64,000 bases of DNA, from assembly GCA_021234155.1 (NCBI GenBank), contig JAJEKV010000004.1, positions 1,628,519 to 1,692,518 of the forward strand, read 5' to 3'. Made by a program: the position numbers and the translations under genes. Shown piece after piece: positions 24,493-36,320 of the stretch. The notes under the pieces were generated by a model that saw only the letters and a list, made by a program, of their open reading frames with translations, made no database searches and was not told the DNA's origin. The stretch comes from Isoetes taiwanensis (lineage: Eukaryota > Streptophyta > Lycopodiopsida > Isoetales > Isoetaceae). Numbering within the stretch: position 1 is the stretch's first letter; every line of letters begins with the position of its first letter.

Positions 24493-25215
24493 AGTTGCTT
24501 AACTCTGCAGGTGTTCCAAAACACTATGCTTAGTAAAATTTGATGGCCGCAGTAGAAAAGAATGCATGTCTATCAGCCAAAAAGAAAAGTTAAAAAAGTG
24601 CAACACAGACTTGAGAGACACAATCCCAGCGAGTAACTGATTACAAAGTAAATTTGGAGTTCTTGGACCTGCATTGGGATTGTATGGATATAAGGAACCG
24701 GAAGAAGAGGCCATGAAAGAGACACATCGTGATGCATATAATTGTGTGCTGGAATTCAATACAAGGGCAGAAATATAATACTGGATATAAAAGCTCTGCC
24801 TATCCGCGCAGTTTATATAAAAAAGGCATTTAATCGTATGGCATGGCCTAAAACATGACCCTGCATGTCAAAGTGCATGAAAGAAAGAACAGAGAAAAAA
24901 AGAAGAGAAAAAAACAGAGCAAAATTGCGAGGCAGATTTGGAGCATTATCAAGCAAGAAGAAAGAGTTGAAATTGGCCAGATTCACTCACATAACAATAG
25001 TGTTGCTGAAACAAAAAACTGCGTGCTGCTTCCTTGGTTGAAAGAAGGAAAGGAAAAGAAAAAGTGTTCTTGAAGAACCGGCTCAGAAGTGTCTAAAGGT
25101 AATGACTGTTACATGAGATACTGAAATGTCCTTATATAGCAAGCCAGATCATGGGAATAGTGCAGCTCCAAGCAGCTAGGTAGTGATGTCTGTGGTTTTA
25201 AAATTAGGAGCAGTA
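24493..25215 (-). promoter_or_regulatory. 5' flank of the dioxygenase gene
   Basis: No coding sequence. A TATA-like TATATAAA lies on the minus strand at about 24812-24819, some 320 bp before the start codon, and another (CTATATAAG) lies near 25133-25140. Either could be a core promoter; this is inference from motif and position only. Confidence 0.3.
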
Positions 25216-25605
25216 AAAAGGACAGCAGTAAAAAGGAACTGAGAAGGTAGGGACACCTGTCAGAGAATCTACAGCTGCACAAGGTCTTCTGATTTTATTT
25301 TACCACCCCATTTTGCAGGACTTACAGGCATTGAAGGGGGACCATATTGGACAGACCAGAACTGCAAACTAGACATCAAAGATCAGGCAAGTGATCCTTC
25401 CCTCCTGTCTACATGTTAAAGTTGATGAATAAAGGAACGTCCTGTCTTCTCGGAGATCTAGCAAATCTGTAAAGAACCATCCATCCCATATATCATGCAC
25501 AAGGGAGCAGTGAAAAAGGAACTGAGAAGGTAGGGACACAGAGAATCTACAGCTGTACAAGGTCTTCTGTTTATTTTCGGTGCATTTATTGGCACCCCAT
25601 TTGGA
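25216..25605. repeat. Pair of about 90-bp direct repeats
   Basis: GCAGTAAAAAGGAACTGAGA, then AGAATCTACAGCTGCACAAG and a CACCCCATTT end lie at 25216-25310. The same series recurs, slightly altered, at 25505-25605. About 195 bp of unique DNA separates them. Confidence 0.8.
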
Positions 25606-25682
25606 CTTGGATTCATTTGAATCGAGGCCGAAATGTGGTGCCAAAATATTTCCTTCTTCGTTTTATTTTACCATTCGTAATG

Positions 25683-26424
25683 ACCAAATGCTTCAAATTT
25701 CCAAGAATAGCTTTGCAATTACCGGACGTAATGACCAAATGGTTCAAATTATGGCAATATTTGCCTAAGATTATAAGACGCAATATTTCGGAGCGGCGCC
25801 GCTTGTTTTCTCCACCGCCACTAGCCTTTGTTCCAGATCCGGCACTAGCCTTTGTTCCAGATCCGGCATTCCTGCTCGCCGCTGCAATGTTTTCGAGATT
25901 TTCCAGCATCTTCTTGCTGAATCTTCTTTCTGCATCTTCTTGCCGCATCTTTGCTTAATCCCTTGCTCGACTCTTAAATCCGGCTCGAATCTTTGCTTCA
26001 TCCCTTGCTTCTATTTCTCTCTAATGCTAGCTTTTTTCTTCTGTTTCCGGCAGCGCAGGTTTGCAGAACAACTGAGAAGGCATGGATCCACCAGCTCTGC
26101 TACCGCCGGAGCTACGGATTTGAGGAGGTTTAAACGGATTAAAGGGGTCTAGAAGGGTAGAACCAAAACATAGAGGATTAAAGCTATAGCCGCCATGCCT
26201 GGAGACGTCATTTGCTTCCTCTGCTTCCATCTAAATCCATTTGCAGGCTTCATCTATTTTTTGCAGGCTTTTTTTTCATCTATTTGTGCCGGAAGCCAGA
26301 AACAGTATGCAAGGCCTATGCCAGAAATTAGAAGTAGAAGCAATATGCAGGATTTGAAGTAAAATCTGCAGGATCTCAGGGCCGGATCAAGCAAAGCTAT
26401 TCTTGGAAATTTGAACCATTTGGT
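25683..26424. repeat. Inverted-repeat element with 34-bp arms
   Basis: The left arm at 25683-25716 (ACCAAATGCTTCAAATTTCC and on) is the reverse complement of 26391-26424, with one mismatch. A partial extra copy of the left arm lies at 25731-25751. The 670-bp interior has three overlapping short open frames without a domain. It looks like a non-autonomous DNA transposon, but I saw no clear target duplication. Confidence 0.55.
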
Positions 26425-26521
26425 GTAATTGCCCAGACTCGGCTCATTCCGCCTGTAAAGGGCTCCGGCGGCGCCGCCAGAGCCCTTTACAGGGCGGAAT
26501 GAGCCTCCTCCGAGCAATTAC
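26425..26521. repeat. 97-bp near-perfect palindrome
   Basis: The sequence folds back on itself around GGCGGCGCCGCC at about 26467. Inner arms (GGCTCATTCCGCC, then GTAAAGGGCTC) match with one gap and one mismatch, and the outer GTAATTGC ends also pair. It abuts the right arm of the inverted-repeat element and may be its outer part or a separate foldback element. Confidence 0.8.
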
Positions 26522-27674
26522 CTATATTAGTGACAAAAAAAACCCTCCTTATTGCGCTGATTTTAGTATATGTAAACTCAATTCATCTATTTTGCATTTC
26601 GCTATTATGAGCTGCTTCTTGATACTGCTTGGTGCATCGTCAATATACAAGCCAATTCTTTCTCCGTTTTCAACGTTGTCCAATACCTTCAAAAGCTAGA
26701 AGTGAGAAAAGATTTCCAATTGGTCCCTATCCTTATATCAAGAGGACAAGATTGTTGGGTGTGAGAATGAATATGTAAGGTTTATTGCCAAGTGACAATA
26801 AAACCATCGCGCGTGGGAATGATCTTTTCCTTCTTGCAGCAATGAAAATAAATGCACATGGATGTCTTCTATTGGGTGCGATTAATCATACAAGAAATTT
26901 ATTGCGGCGGGCATTTTTATCTACCAACCTTGGTTCGGGAAATACCGAGGTTTAAGCCCATGTGTCCGTTTATTTTCTAAAATTAACATGTAGGCAAAAT
27001 ATTAGCAGGAAAATTTAGTGCTACAACTAGGAGTTTTTCTTGGTTTTTCCGGCAATTTTGAAGAATAGCCTTGTAGCTTGCCGGACAGGTTCAAAACTGC
27101 AGGAAACTTGATGCTTTAGGCTAAAAAGTTTCCCGAACCAAGCTACCAACTCATTTAGTGGTTTGTTTCTTTATTCTTTTCTGTATGCTCAGCCCACATT
27201 TGTATGCACAATCGTCGTTCTTGTATGTTTCTTATTTAACACCTTGTAATCATCGATTTGGTTCAGATAATAAGCTAATCAAAACAGATTCTTAGCCATC
27301 AAGCGTCTATATTATTATCCCTGGAGGTGAACATAATAGTTTAAGGATCTATAAATCCGTAGTTATATTGTCATCGAAATATAGTTACATTATACACAAA
27401 ATCGGTCTTTGGCCTTGGCCTAGACCTTTTCTTCCACATGCAGGCATTTAAAAAAAAAACAGTTATGGCGAAAACCAGGTGTAATTCATCGTCGGGGCAT
27501 ATAGAGCAGGACCAGGTAAGATTCATTGTTGGAGCAGAATTTGGTGCTTGGCGTAATCCGATTCTATTGTGGAAGAAGAAGATGTCCACCACAAAATAAG
27601 AAAAATAATAACAAAAACAAAGAAAGGAAAGAAAAGTGTGGGCAGAAAGAGCATCCCCCCAGGATAATTGGCCT
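26522..27674. other. No gene recognised
   Basis: AT-rich spacer. A short imperfect direct repeat around ACCAGGTGTAATTCAT and ACCAGGTAAGATTCAT occurs at 27475-27535. No domain was seen. Confidence 0.4.
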
Positions 27675-28250
27675 TCATCTCTTTTTGCCCGTTATTGTTG
27701 CAGAAGCTTCTCCTTCCTTTTTCGGTTTCCCCGTTCCTCTTGCTAGTAGGGCTCTACACACGTACTCTAAGGGATTTTTCTCACGGCAATTGATACACAT
27801 TTTGGCACAATCACCTACCAGAAGAATATGCTGATAGCGCTCAGATCTCTGTAGATCGCCCATCCTTTGTAGCAGATCAAAGCACGTTGTAGATCTTACG
27901 AAATCTGCTTTTTTGGCCTCCCTGTTTGCATCATCCATGCACCCCATAACCTCTAGCAGTGTCATATTATATACAACTTCACTCATATCCTGTGGGTAGT
28001 GTAGACAATCACAATGCAAACAATGTACCTTCCCACATGCAACACATGAATTGATCCCTTTCTCTAAGCACTGGCATGTCCTCTCGCATCGCATAGACAC
28101 CACGAGTATACATCCTCAAGCGCCTTGTTGAAAGGAACCGTAAGATTGCCTGGTCTGAAAGAGTTTCTTTTCATTTTGATCGGCACCTCCTCATCGGCTC
28201 TAGTGTCATCTATGATCCACTTCCCTCTGTTGATGGTTTGCCGCTTTCGA
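27675..28250 (-). pseudogene. Cys-rich ORF of unknown family, with a frame change
   Basis: Reading leftwards, an upstream frame (about 28250-28110) gives GKWIIDDTRADEEVPIKMKR and FRPGNLTVPFNKALEDVY. The main frame (28103-27675) then continues with closely spaced cysteines and histidines (CERTCQCLEKGINSCVACG, CLHCDCLH), a helical middle, a second pair (CAKMCINC) and a basic tail. The Cys/His pattern suggests a zinc-binding protein. The two frames appear to be one former gene broken by an indel near 28110. I do not recognise the family; a captured host gene fragment or a transposon-encoded protein are both possible. Confidence 0.4.
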
Positions 28251-28689
28251 ATTGTCCAGGTTCCTTTTTGATCTGTGGGCGTCGTTTCGTGTTCTTATAT
28301 CCTCCTAAGGTTGCCTTTCCTTCGATATTCTCCGTCACGCCGACTTTAATGCGAGAAATCTGCTGTTATCCGGACTTTTATTATCCTGTTCTTATGATTA
28401 TTATTATCTTATACCTATCGTCGTTCGACACCACAACACGCCCGTCCTATATCATTACTTCTCTTTCTCCTGCGTATATTAACGAAAAGTTACTCTAATC
28501 CGTATTTACCTGACTTGCGTCTATTTGACATACTTACTCGTCTCAGCTCTTCCTCAACCTATCTCAACGGCCAGTAGAGAATCCCGCCATGTCATGAGTT
28601 TGTGAGTGTATCCTTTTTTGATGTCGCCCGTGGCGGTCCTACACCGTGAATAACGGATCCTTTCCTGATTCAAAATTTAGGAACTCTTG

Positions 28690-29340
28690 GGTATCAGGTT
28701 ACATCTGTTAGCAGCCCTGTTAGCAACATATGCTACCGTATACACAGCTTCTGCCCAACTAGGGCTTAAGTGATACAAAGCAAGCATTGCTCGCAGTAGA
28801 TCTTAAAGAGACCTGTTTTTCCTCTCGGCCACTATGAATGAGCAAAGGGGTATGATCAGTTCTCTTTTAAGGCCATGCTCATAATAATACTCATTAAATT
28901 TATACCTCCTCCATTGTCTGTCCTTATACCATTGAGTTTCATGGATTCCCTACTTACCTGATTTTTCCACAAAAGCATGGAACTCCTTGACTTGGGAGAA
29001 AGCCTGCTTCTTGGTTTTTAAGCAAAACACTTAGATATATCTTGTACAATCACCATAAAGCGTCTAGGTCTAGGACCTCCCAAAAATGGTGCGAGCATAT
29101 ACAACAAGTATCGGAGTGTACCATCCCTAATGGAAGAGAAGTCATGTTCGAGGCTTAACTTGGATAAGAATGTTGAGGACGTTTGCCCAAGCAACAAAGC
29201 CTCATATTCAAGAGAGAGAGATTCAAAGTAGGAAGAACTTTCCACCATATGAAGTCTGGATACACTCATATATGACCCCACCTTCCACTTGTCGCTACCT
29301 TGCATGCCAAGGCACACTTGAGAAAACTCTGCTGCAATCT
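28690..29340 (-). pseudogene. Ty1/copia integrase fragment
   Basis: On the minus strand, after LAPFLGGPRPRRFMVIVQDI and SKCF (29130-29020), a second frame gives FSQVKEFHAFVEKSG, the DNG-type block, then YEHGLKRELIIPL and VAERKNRSL. The series ends LLRAMLALYHLSPSWAEAVY with VANRA near 28710. This is the catalytic core of a copia integrase with several stops and frame changes. LTRs of this copy were not found. Confidence 0.7.
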
Positions 29341-29679
29341 AAGTGCCAATGGGGCGGAATATAATCAAGCATCAATAGTGTAGAGGCTTCTTGATTCATA
29401 TGCCTTGTTAGAAGAACTGGACTCGACTTCTTTGGAGTAAATTCAAATGAGATGCAAATTGGTAAGGTACATCTTCCCTTTACCAACGATAACTATCTAG
29501 CAGTCTTTGCCAAATTTAAAAACAAACAATAGGTTTGTCTGAAGACCAGATCGTTAACACATAATTGGCCACATAATTGCCAGAGGATGAATAAAAATTA
29601 ATCTCACCTTTTGCTTCATCCCGACAAGCGATACCATTTTCCATCATAAACATGATGGTATTGTCAGTGATCCAGCAGG
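29341..29679. other. Probable continuation of copia debris
   Basis: Minus-strand open frames at 29295-29486 and 29516-29704 have copia-like composition (for example NQTCWITDNTIMFMMENG) but no diagnostic motif. No host gene was seen. Confidence 0.3.
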
Positions 29680-30098
29680 TTTGATTGCCCATTAAGATGT
29701 TCAATAGCTTCCTGGTCCATCATACAATGGTGAAGAGACATTAGAGGCATGATTGGCCATCATCAGCTAGCAAGTTATTGCATACAATATCAAGTTCTAT
29801 CTATATTACACACCCTATAGTTTGATTGCCCACTAAGATGTTCAATAGCTTCCTGGCCCATCATACAATGGTGAAGAGACATTAGAGGCATGATTGGCCA
29901 TCATCAGCTAGCAAGTTATTCATACAATATCAAGTTCTATCTATATTACACACCCTACAGTTTGATTGCCCACTAAGATGTTCAATAGCTTTCTGGTCCA
30001 TCATACAATGGTGAAGAGACATTAGAGGCATGATTGTCCATCATCAGCTAGCAAGTTATTGCATACAATATCAAGTTCTATCTATATTACACGCCTTA
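29680..30098. repeat. 140-bp tandem repeat, 3 copies
   Basis: Units start TTTGATTGCCCA at 29680, 29821 and 29961 and end with TATCAAGTTCTATCTATATTAC plus CACCC or CGCC. The copies are about 97 percent alike. The CATACAATATCAAGTTCTAT end recurs alone at about 31665, next to LTR-like DNA, so the unit may derive from an LTR. Confidence 0.95.
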
Positions 30099-30908
30099 TT
30101 TTGCATTATCCTTATTGTTTTTTTTGGATCATTGGATCCAAGCATAGTTCCATGAATATGCTAAATGAAGGGCCGTGGAATTTACACATCAGCCCCACGT
30201 ATAAGTTTGTGCACCCCATATGCCTAAATACATATATACATACATAGTATACTTGAATCCATACACAATAAGAAATGAATATATTACCATTGCGCATTCA
30301 CAAAACACAGATAAGAACAAATGAGAGTGAAGAACAGATCAGAAGAAATGAGAGTGAAGGAGTGGCATTTATTGCAAACGTGACATAGCTCAAACAGGAC
30401 TGCATTTTTGCCAGAAGTTGAAGTCTTCTTCTGAACCTCTGGGGAACCTTTGCAGCACTCCCCCGAACCTCCCAACCACCCAATGCACAATCCGAATTAG
30501 AGCTTCAATTTGTGCTGCACACTCTTTAAGAGAGCTTCTAAAGCTTTGATGTTGCAAACTTTAAAGCCCTAGATTCACAAAGTAGGTTTACATAGAAGCC
30601 TCAAGAAGAGGCCTCAGAAAGGACCTGAGTAGGTAGATAAACAAAGCAGAAAGAAAAGAAGAAACAACAGGTACTTAAGGCATCTTTGCATGAGACGCCG
30701 TAGCGTGCACTGCATCTGGCGGCCTGGCATGGGGGCTGCTTTGGTAAGGCGAGAACTGCCACAAAGGTGTAATTACCATTGCCATTGTTTCCCCTGCTTA
30801 ATTGTTGTTGCTACCGCTGCTTCCCGCAACATGGTTGTTGATCCTCAGAGAATTTCTTCCTATAATGGCTCATATCCATCAGTTAATTTGAGTTACACAA
30901 CTTAGAAT
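30099..30908. other. No gene recognised
   Basis: Contains a small duplication of AGAA(C/A)AAATGAGAGTGAAG-type sequence around 30315-30360. Open frames here are short and without domains. Confidence 0.4.
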
Positions 30909-31362
30909 CGCCGTATTTAGAGTTTGGGATGTGGTATTTCCGGACTTTTTTGTGGTGTTTCCGGCCACCCGTTATTAGCCATTGTGCACTTCGCAGTTTC
31001 AAGTCCAGAATCAACTGTTTTGGGTCATTTTTTGCTCGATCCGGCCTTATCTGAGCTCAAATCGCTTCCTCTCTTCATCAAACTAGTGTTAAAGAGGAAG
31101 ACAAAGCGATTGGAAGGGCTTTTGAAGCATTTTAAGCCGTCCACGGAGCTGCAAGAAGGATCCGACCAAAGATTTTGGCTCCGCCGCGCAGTTTTGCGCT
31201 TAGTTTTTGGCCAGAAATACCATATTTTTGGCCAGAAACACCACTTTTTTTGGCCAGAAACACCACTTTTTTGGCCGGAAATAACACTTGGTTGATATCG
31301 GATGGCCGGAAATACCACAAAAAATGGCCGGAAACACCACATCCCGGACTCTATATACGGGC
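30909..31362. mobile_element. Non-autonomous inverted-repeat element (MITE-like)
   Basis: The ends at 30909-30967 and about 31303-31362 are inverted copies about 60 bp long (start CGCCGTATTTAGAG on the left, end CTCTATATACGGGCG on the right). Each end carries GTGGT(A/G)TTTCCGGCC-type motifs. The interior adds three more copies of GGCCAGAAA(T/C)ACCA spaced about 20-24 bp at 31210-31275. The 123-codon open frame inside has no domain. Confidence 0.65.
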
Positions 31363-31443
31363 GTCCCACAACTTATCGGTCTGCTGGAGAAGCAGCATCA
31401 CTGAAGGCAACAAGAGTATAGGAGATCCTGGCAGGCAATACAA

Positions 31444-31460
31444 CTCTCTCTCTCTCTCTG
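31444..31460. repeat. (CT)n microsatellite
   Basis: Eight to nine uninterrupted CT units. Confidence 0.9.
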
Positions 31461-32610
31461 TGGAATCGATACAGCTATGGCAATAGCAGAACTTAAATCC
31501 TCCGCTTCCTGCGTCTTAGGCTGCCATGCTCGGACAGGGCCGCCACGAGTTTCCAACAACCAACATTAGCCAAGGTCCAAATTTTTTTTACCAAGACCCT
31601 TGCCCCTAATTTCCGCCAAACCATTAACAAAATCATAGTGAGAGATAATTTGCCAACCTTATGCATACAATATCAAGTTCTATCCATGCAAAGGCCTACA
31701 TGATGACATGGCAAAATGATGATATGGCATGATCTTGGCCAGTCATATACTATTATGTCTGATTTAGGCCAGTTAGAATGAGTTTATAAACTCTATCATC
31801 AATCTCATTAATTGCTGAGATCATGCCTTTATATAGGGTCATTTCTCTTTCCAGGATCATATCTCTTCTATTTGATGTCCTCATATTTCATAATACACTG
31901 GGCATGTGGAAATGAAGTGTCCTCAAACTCAAATTTCTCCATATGGCATAGTCGGCGAATGTTAGAATTTCAGTCTAGTTGCATGACCTGCCTCAATCTC
32001 AAACTGATTGGATGAGACTCTAAGTTGACCAATTGTATGTCAACTTAGAGTGCTAAATGATGATTCAAATACTGGATGAAGCCACCTCCATTAAATGCAA
32101 GAAAGTAATCTTTGTAGATTTCTATCTTGGTGGAAATCTCTCTTGAGGTCAACCATGTCTGTGATATATATTCCAGACCATTGGTATAAGAAGCAATGTA
32201 TATAGATGGAACAAATATACTGCTAGGAGTGAATAAGAATGCCACATGAAAGGCCTAACTCTTGCAAAAACTTGCGTTTCTTCTCAATATGTTGTAGTCA
32301 AGTTGTTTGCAGAGTTTGAAGTAATTTCTTGCTTTTAAGGGCAACTGATGTATGTGATGCTATTTTGATCTTAACAATTCGAGGTTGGAGCTTCTCTTTA
32401 TCTTCCATACACATTCTATCTATAATCTAAGATGCACAAGGTGTTTATCAAAGTCCATGGCCATGATTAGTGGATCTAGGTCTAATTAAGCCATGTTATG
32501 CTAATGCTGCAAACTTTTCAAATATGCTTCTTCTTTTTTTAAATGTTGCATTGCAAACAAATGATTTCTTTCTGTGATGACTTCACAACGTCCACTGACT
32601 TGCTTCTCTT
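31461..32610. other. LTR-like debris, no gene
   Basis: 31660-31860 has the features of a copia LTR (ATGACATGGC blocks, TATAAACTCTATCATCAATCTC, then TTATATAGGG) but no matching partner in the window. The remainder is AT-rich with no coding evidence. Confidence 0.35.
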
Positions 32611-32692
32611 GATGATTTTGAATCTTCTTCTCTGGCTGTTCCAATGGGTGATGGATTTTGAATCTTCTTCTCTGGCTGTTCCAATGGGTGAT
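32611..32692. repeat. 39-40 bp tandem duplication
   Basis: ATTTTGAATCTTCTTCTCTG plus GCTGTTCCAATGGGTGATG occurs twice in a row. Confidence 0.95.
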
Positions 32693-32982
32693 GATAACTC
32701 CACAATCCAGCAAAATCCATATGAAGATGTTCTATAAAGGGCATGTTTTCTATGGCTCCAATCGTAGTTGGATGGCTGCTACTAGGGCATATGTTCTTCA
32801 TGAAGTCCAGCACGTAATGGCTCAACCCTTGAAGCTGTACTTGCTTATTCTGTTAGCACCAAACTTCAAGGATAACCTATTTCAATTTATGCTTAGTCCT
32901 TTCAGCATTTCAACTCCATGCACCTGAACAACTGCATATATGGGTGACATAAGAACATAACTGGCAGAACAATAAGAAGTCA

Positions 32983-33258
32983 ATAAAACAATTTATTTAA
33001 AGCAAAGCCTTGCAATATCTGCATTCCCATGCATTTTTCATGCATAGAGCAATGTATCCATGTCATGCTATCTGTTAATAAATTATCCTGAAGAAAATAT
33101 TGTACCTCATTGAAGCATCCAGCACGACCGAGCAAATGAACTATGCAAGTGGATGAGAAGTAATTGACTCTATTACTAATTGACTTGAAATACCGCCAGC
33201 CTTCATCCATTAGGCGTACATGACTGAACGCAGCAAGAGTACTGCTAAATATTACCTG
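32983..33258 (-). pseudogene. Pentatricopeptide-repeat (PPR) protein fragment
   Basis: PPR proteins bind organelle RNA. The minus strand reads FSSTLAAFSHVRLMDEGWRY, FKSIS, then CIVHLLGRAGCFNEVQYFLQ and DSMTWIHCSMHEKCMG. This is the PLS-class pattern of the last PPR motifs before the E domain (SACSHAGLVDEG..YF, LLGRAG.L.EA). Key positions have drifted. The upstream part is missing because the sequence meets a TGTTGG LTR-like start at 33259. Confidence 0.75.
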
Positions 33259-35251
33259 TTGGCCCCAAAGGGAAACATACTAATTGTGGTCTATGCATTA
33301 AAGCTAGGTTAAGTCATTTTGGAAGACTAGGTCAAAGTTTGGAAGAGCTTGGTAGCCAACATTGATGTGGAGGTCAAAGGATGCTTACCTTCCAGGTCAA
33401 CAAGTGCTTAAGTTAAAAGTTCACAAGAGGAACTTTATTTGAGGTCAAATGCTTAGTCAAGAATATACTCTAGAAGACTCTGGGTTATGAAGTTTGGAAG
33501 ACATCTTTTGAAGTTTGGAAGTTAAAAGTTTGGAAGACCCCTGTATACATGGCACCAAATCCTGGTTCTTTCCTTCTCCCCCATTTCCATACTCATATCT
33601 CATTCCCATTTACCTTTGTTTAACCATTGTGCCCACTTCTTCACTATACTTGCCAAGTTTGCTTATCTCAAATATTCCTCTAGCCCATATTTTCCTTTTC
33701 TTTTCATAATACTACCATTGGATATTCTTTTTATCATTACCCTTGCACATCCCCTTGAGTTTTCATTATTCTAGCCTCTCTCACTCTATATATCTTCACC
33801 TCCATGACTATCATTTTCTTTCTTCTTACCTTCACACTCCATGGGTACCATTACCTAGGGATTTGTGCCTACCTAACATAGCTCCAAATCATCTCCAAAA
33901 TCGAAGGGTCACATGGCTACATTCTCCATGGTTCAAGACTTGCTAAATTTCCATGATACACTTATAGTACCCTCGAAAAACCATGGCCAAAATTCTTAAG
34001 GCTCTAAAATACTAGCATATTCGAGCATATACGCACAAAAATACCTGGACCATATCGCGAGTTTTTGCAAAAAATATGGCATTTAGCCCTAGAAATCAGG
34101 AACGGGCTCAAATTTCGTCGGAATTGGATTCTTAAGCTCTGAAACATGCCTGTTATTGGATTCCCGCATCTAAGCAACACATTAAGCCTAAAAATATGGT
34201 CTGAGATCCCGGAAATCTTAAAATCAAACCTATATACAGGGAAAACGTACACGGGCAATTTTTGAAGGCCCAGAAACGCTCAAATTCAACATTCACCAAT
34301 GCTGAGCATGATCTGAAAAAATTCTTGAAGTCCCTGAGCACTCCTCGATTAGATTTGCAAAGATCTGATTGATATTATTTTCTAAAAATTATTTTATGAC
34401 CTGAGATTGATATCCTCCAGTATTTGAAGTATTGAAACACTGTTATTCATTATTATTGTGATCTACTTATCTCCACATTAATGAAAATTCGTTGCCAAGT
34501 TGATGAAGTTGTCTCTGATATGATCTTTGGCAATTTTGCCTTTCAAACAAATTCTACAGTAAATTCCTCTATACTCCCAATTGCCTTTGGCCCAGTGGCC
34601 ATCGATCCTTGAGACCTCTGAGATCTATATGCTTTGAAAAAATTGAACAATACCATCCACAACTCGAGTTAGAAAATCTTGCACCCTGTTTTGACTGTTC
34701 TTGACTGTACTTTGCCAAATCCGAGTTCAAAAATACCTCTGAGCATCCAAATGAAGATTTGATTTCATGCCTCCATTCTTTACCATCATTGTGACACATT
34801 TGCTTTGAAAATTCTCAAAAAAGTGGCCAGAAGCTCCAAATCCCTTTTTCTGATCACTGTTTTTCAGTTTGACCCTTATTGACCAACTTTTAAACTCACT
34901 ATAAACTTGAATATCTCTCAGATCTATGATCTGACTTGGTCAGGAACTACACCATTGGATTCACATAACTTTTTTGTGCCAGTCTAAAGCATCTGACCCA
35001 AAAAATCAATCCGTTATCGACTACTACACCAATTTGAGCAAAGGTCCCATTTCCTAGAAATGGGAAAGGTATGAAACTTTGAGTTTTTGGATTCTTATCT
35101 AGATTTATCTTTCAAAGAATGATCACCTTAAGTGATCTGGAGGTCCTAACACCAACTTGAGTCCAAACTCAAGTTGGCTCATTGTGGTTGACCTTTGAAG
35201 CCAGGTTGAGGGTCAACATCTTGGAGGTCCCTAAGAGATCCTACTTGGATC

Positions 35252-36320
35252 TTGAGAACTCATGGCTCCAAAACAGAAATTTCCAGTGAGCAAGAACCAC
35301 CGGGGCGATCAAGAAGCATCGGAACAACTGCGAGAGATAGGTCTCTGCCCTCAAGTTTTTCAACTGGATTACTCCAAAGCATGCCTTATCAGTTTGAATT
35401 GAATGTTCCTATTCCGTTGCCTACTTTTGACTCCAGCATGAGTGCTAATACTTTTTTGAGAACTTTTGAAGATTACTACAGGGACTATGGTTTTAAAAAG
35501 AGGTGTAAGTTTTCAGAGTTTGAGAAGTGTCTCAAGGAGGAGAGTGAAGTTGGTGCTTGGCTGACTTATGAGAAACTTATGGGAACTACCTCATGGGATG
35601 ACCTTGTCACCAAGTTCTTAGACAGGTTTGGAAAACTCGCTGCTCCCAAGGATCTTGTTAATGAATTGCAAAACTTCTCTATTTATGCAGGTGAAAGTGT
35701 TAGTCAATATAAGGAGAGGTTCATCACCTTCATGAATAGGTGCCCGAAATGCCAAGTTATCATTCCCACACTCTTTTTAGTGTCCTCTTTTATTAAAGGC
35801 CTGTCTTCTAGACCATAAATCCAAAGAAAACTTATCAAGATTCGAGCTGCTGAAGGTTTTGATTCCATTTACAAGGTTTTTGCCAAAACAACTGAGTTGA
35901 CCAAGATGCTTTCTATCCTACCAGAAAAGCACAATGGCTTTCATCATGATCCCTTCCCTGATGCCACTGATGGCCCTTATGAACCTCACCATTCTGTCCC
36001 AATCTATGTTGTGCACAAAGAAAAGAAAAAGGCCAAAGATGAAGAGGCTTACTCTCAAATTTCAGAAGTTAAAGCGATTTGACAAAGGTGGTGAAGCTTT
36101 TAGAAGTGACCAAACAACTTGTGGAGCTTAAAACAAACAGGGCAGGTAGAACTTATCCTGAATGTATCCATTGCAAAAGAACTTCACATCCAGCTGACAT
36201 CTGCTATTGACAAGTGTGCCCTAAATGCAATAGAAAAGGCCATTTTGGCAGAGAGTAGCCAATTTGTGCTTTTGCAAGGAGGTTGGTCACACTGACCTTA
36301 GGTATCCTGTTAAGGAGTAT
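35252..36320 (+). pseudogene. Gag of the gypsy-like element
   Basis: The first 188 codons are open. They include PYQFELNVPIPLPTFDSSMS, a capsid-like GAWLTYEKLMGTTSWDDLVT with KFLDRFGK, and NELQNFSIYAGESVSQYKER. After a stop at 35816 the frame resumes, and a basic linker leads to three zinc knuckles at about 36150-36310: CIHCKRTSHPADIC, CPKCNRKGHFGRE and CFCKEVGHTDLR. The capsid-plus-knuckle arrangement is normal gag; the stops show inactivity. Confidence 0.75.

Noticed and set aside
31025-31369. Repeat protein with SGQK motifs on the minus strand
   Set aside because: It is the translation of the repeated GGCCAGAAA motifs of a MITE-like element, read in both strands.
35897-36131. Independent small genes in two frames
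   Set aside because: They are continuation frames of the broken gag of the gypsy-like element.
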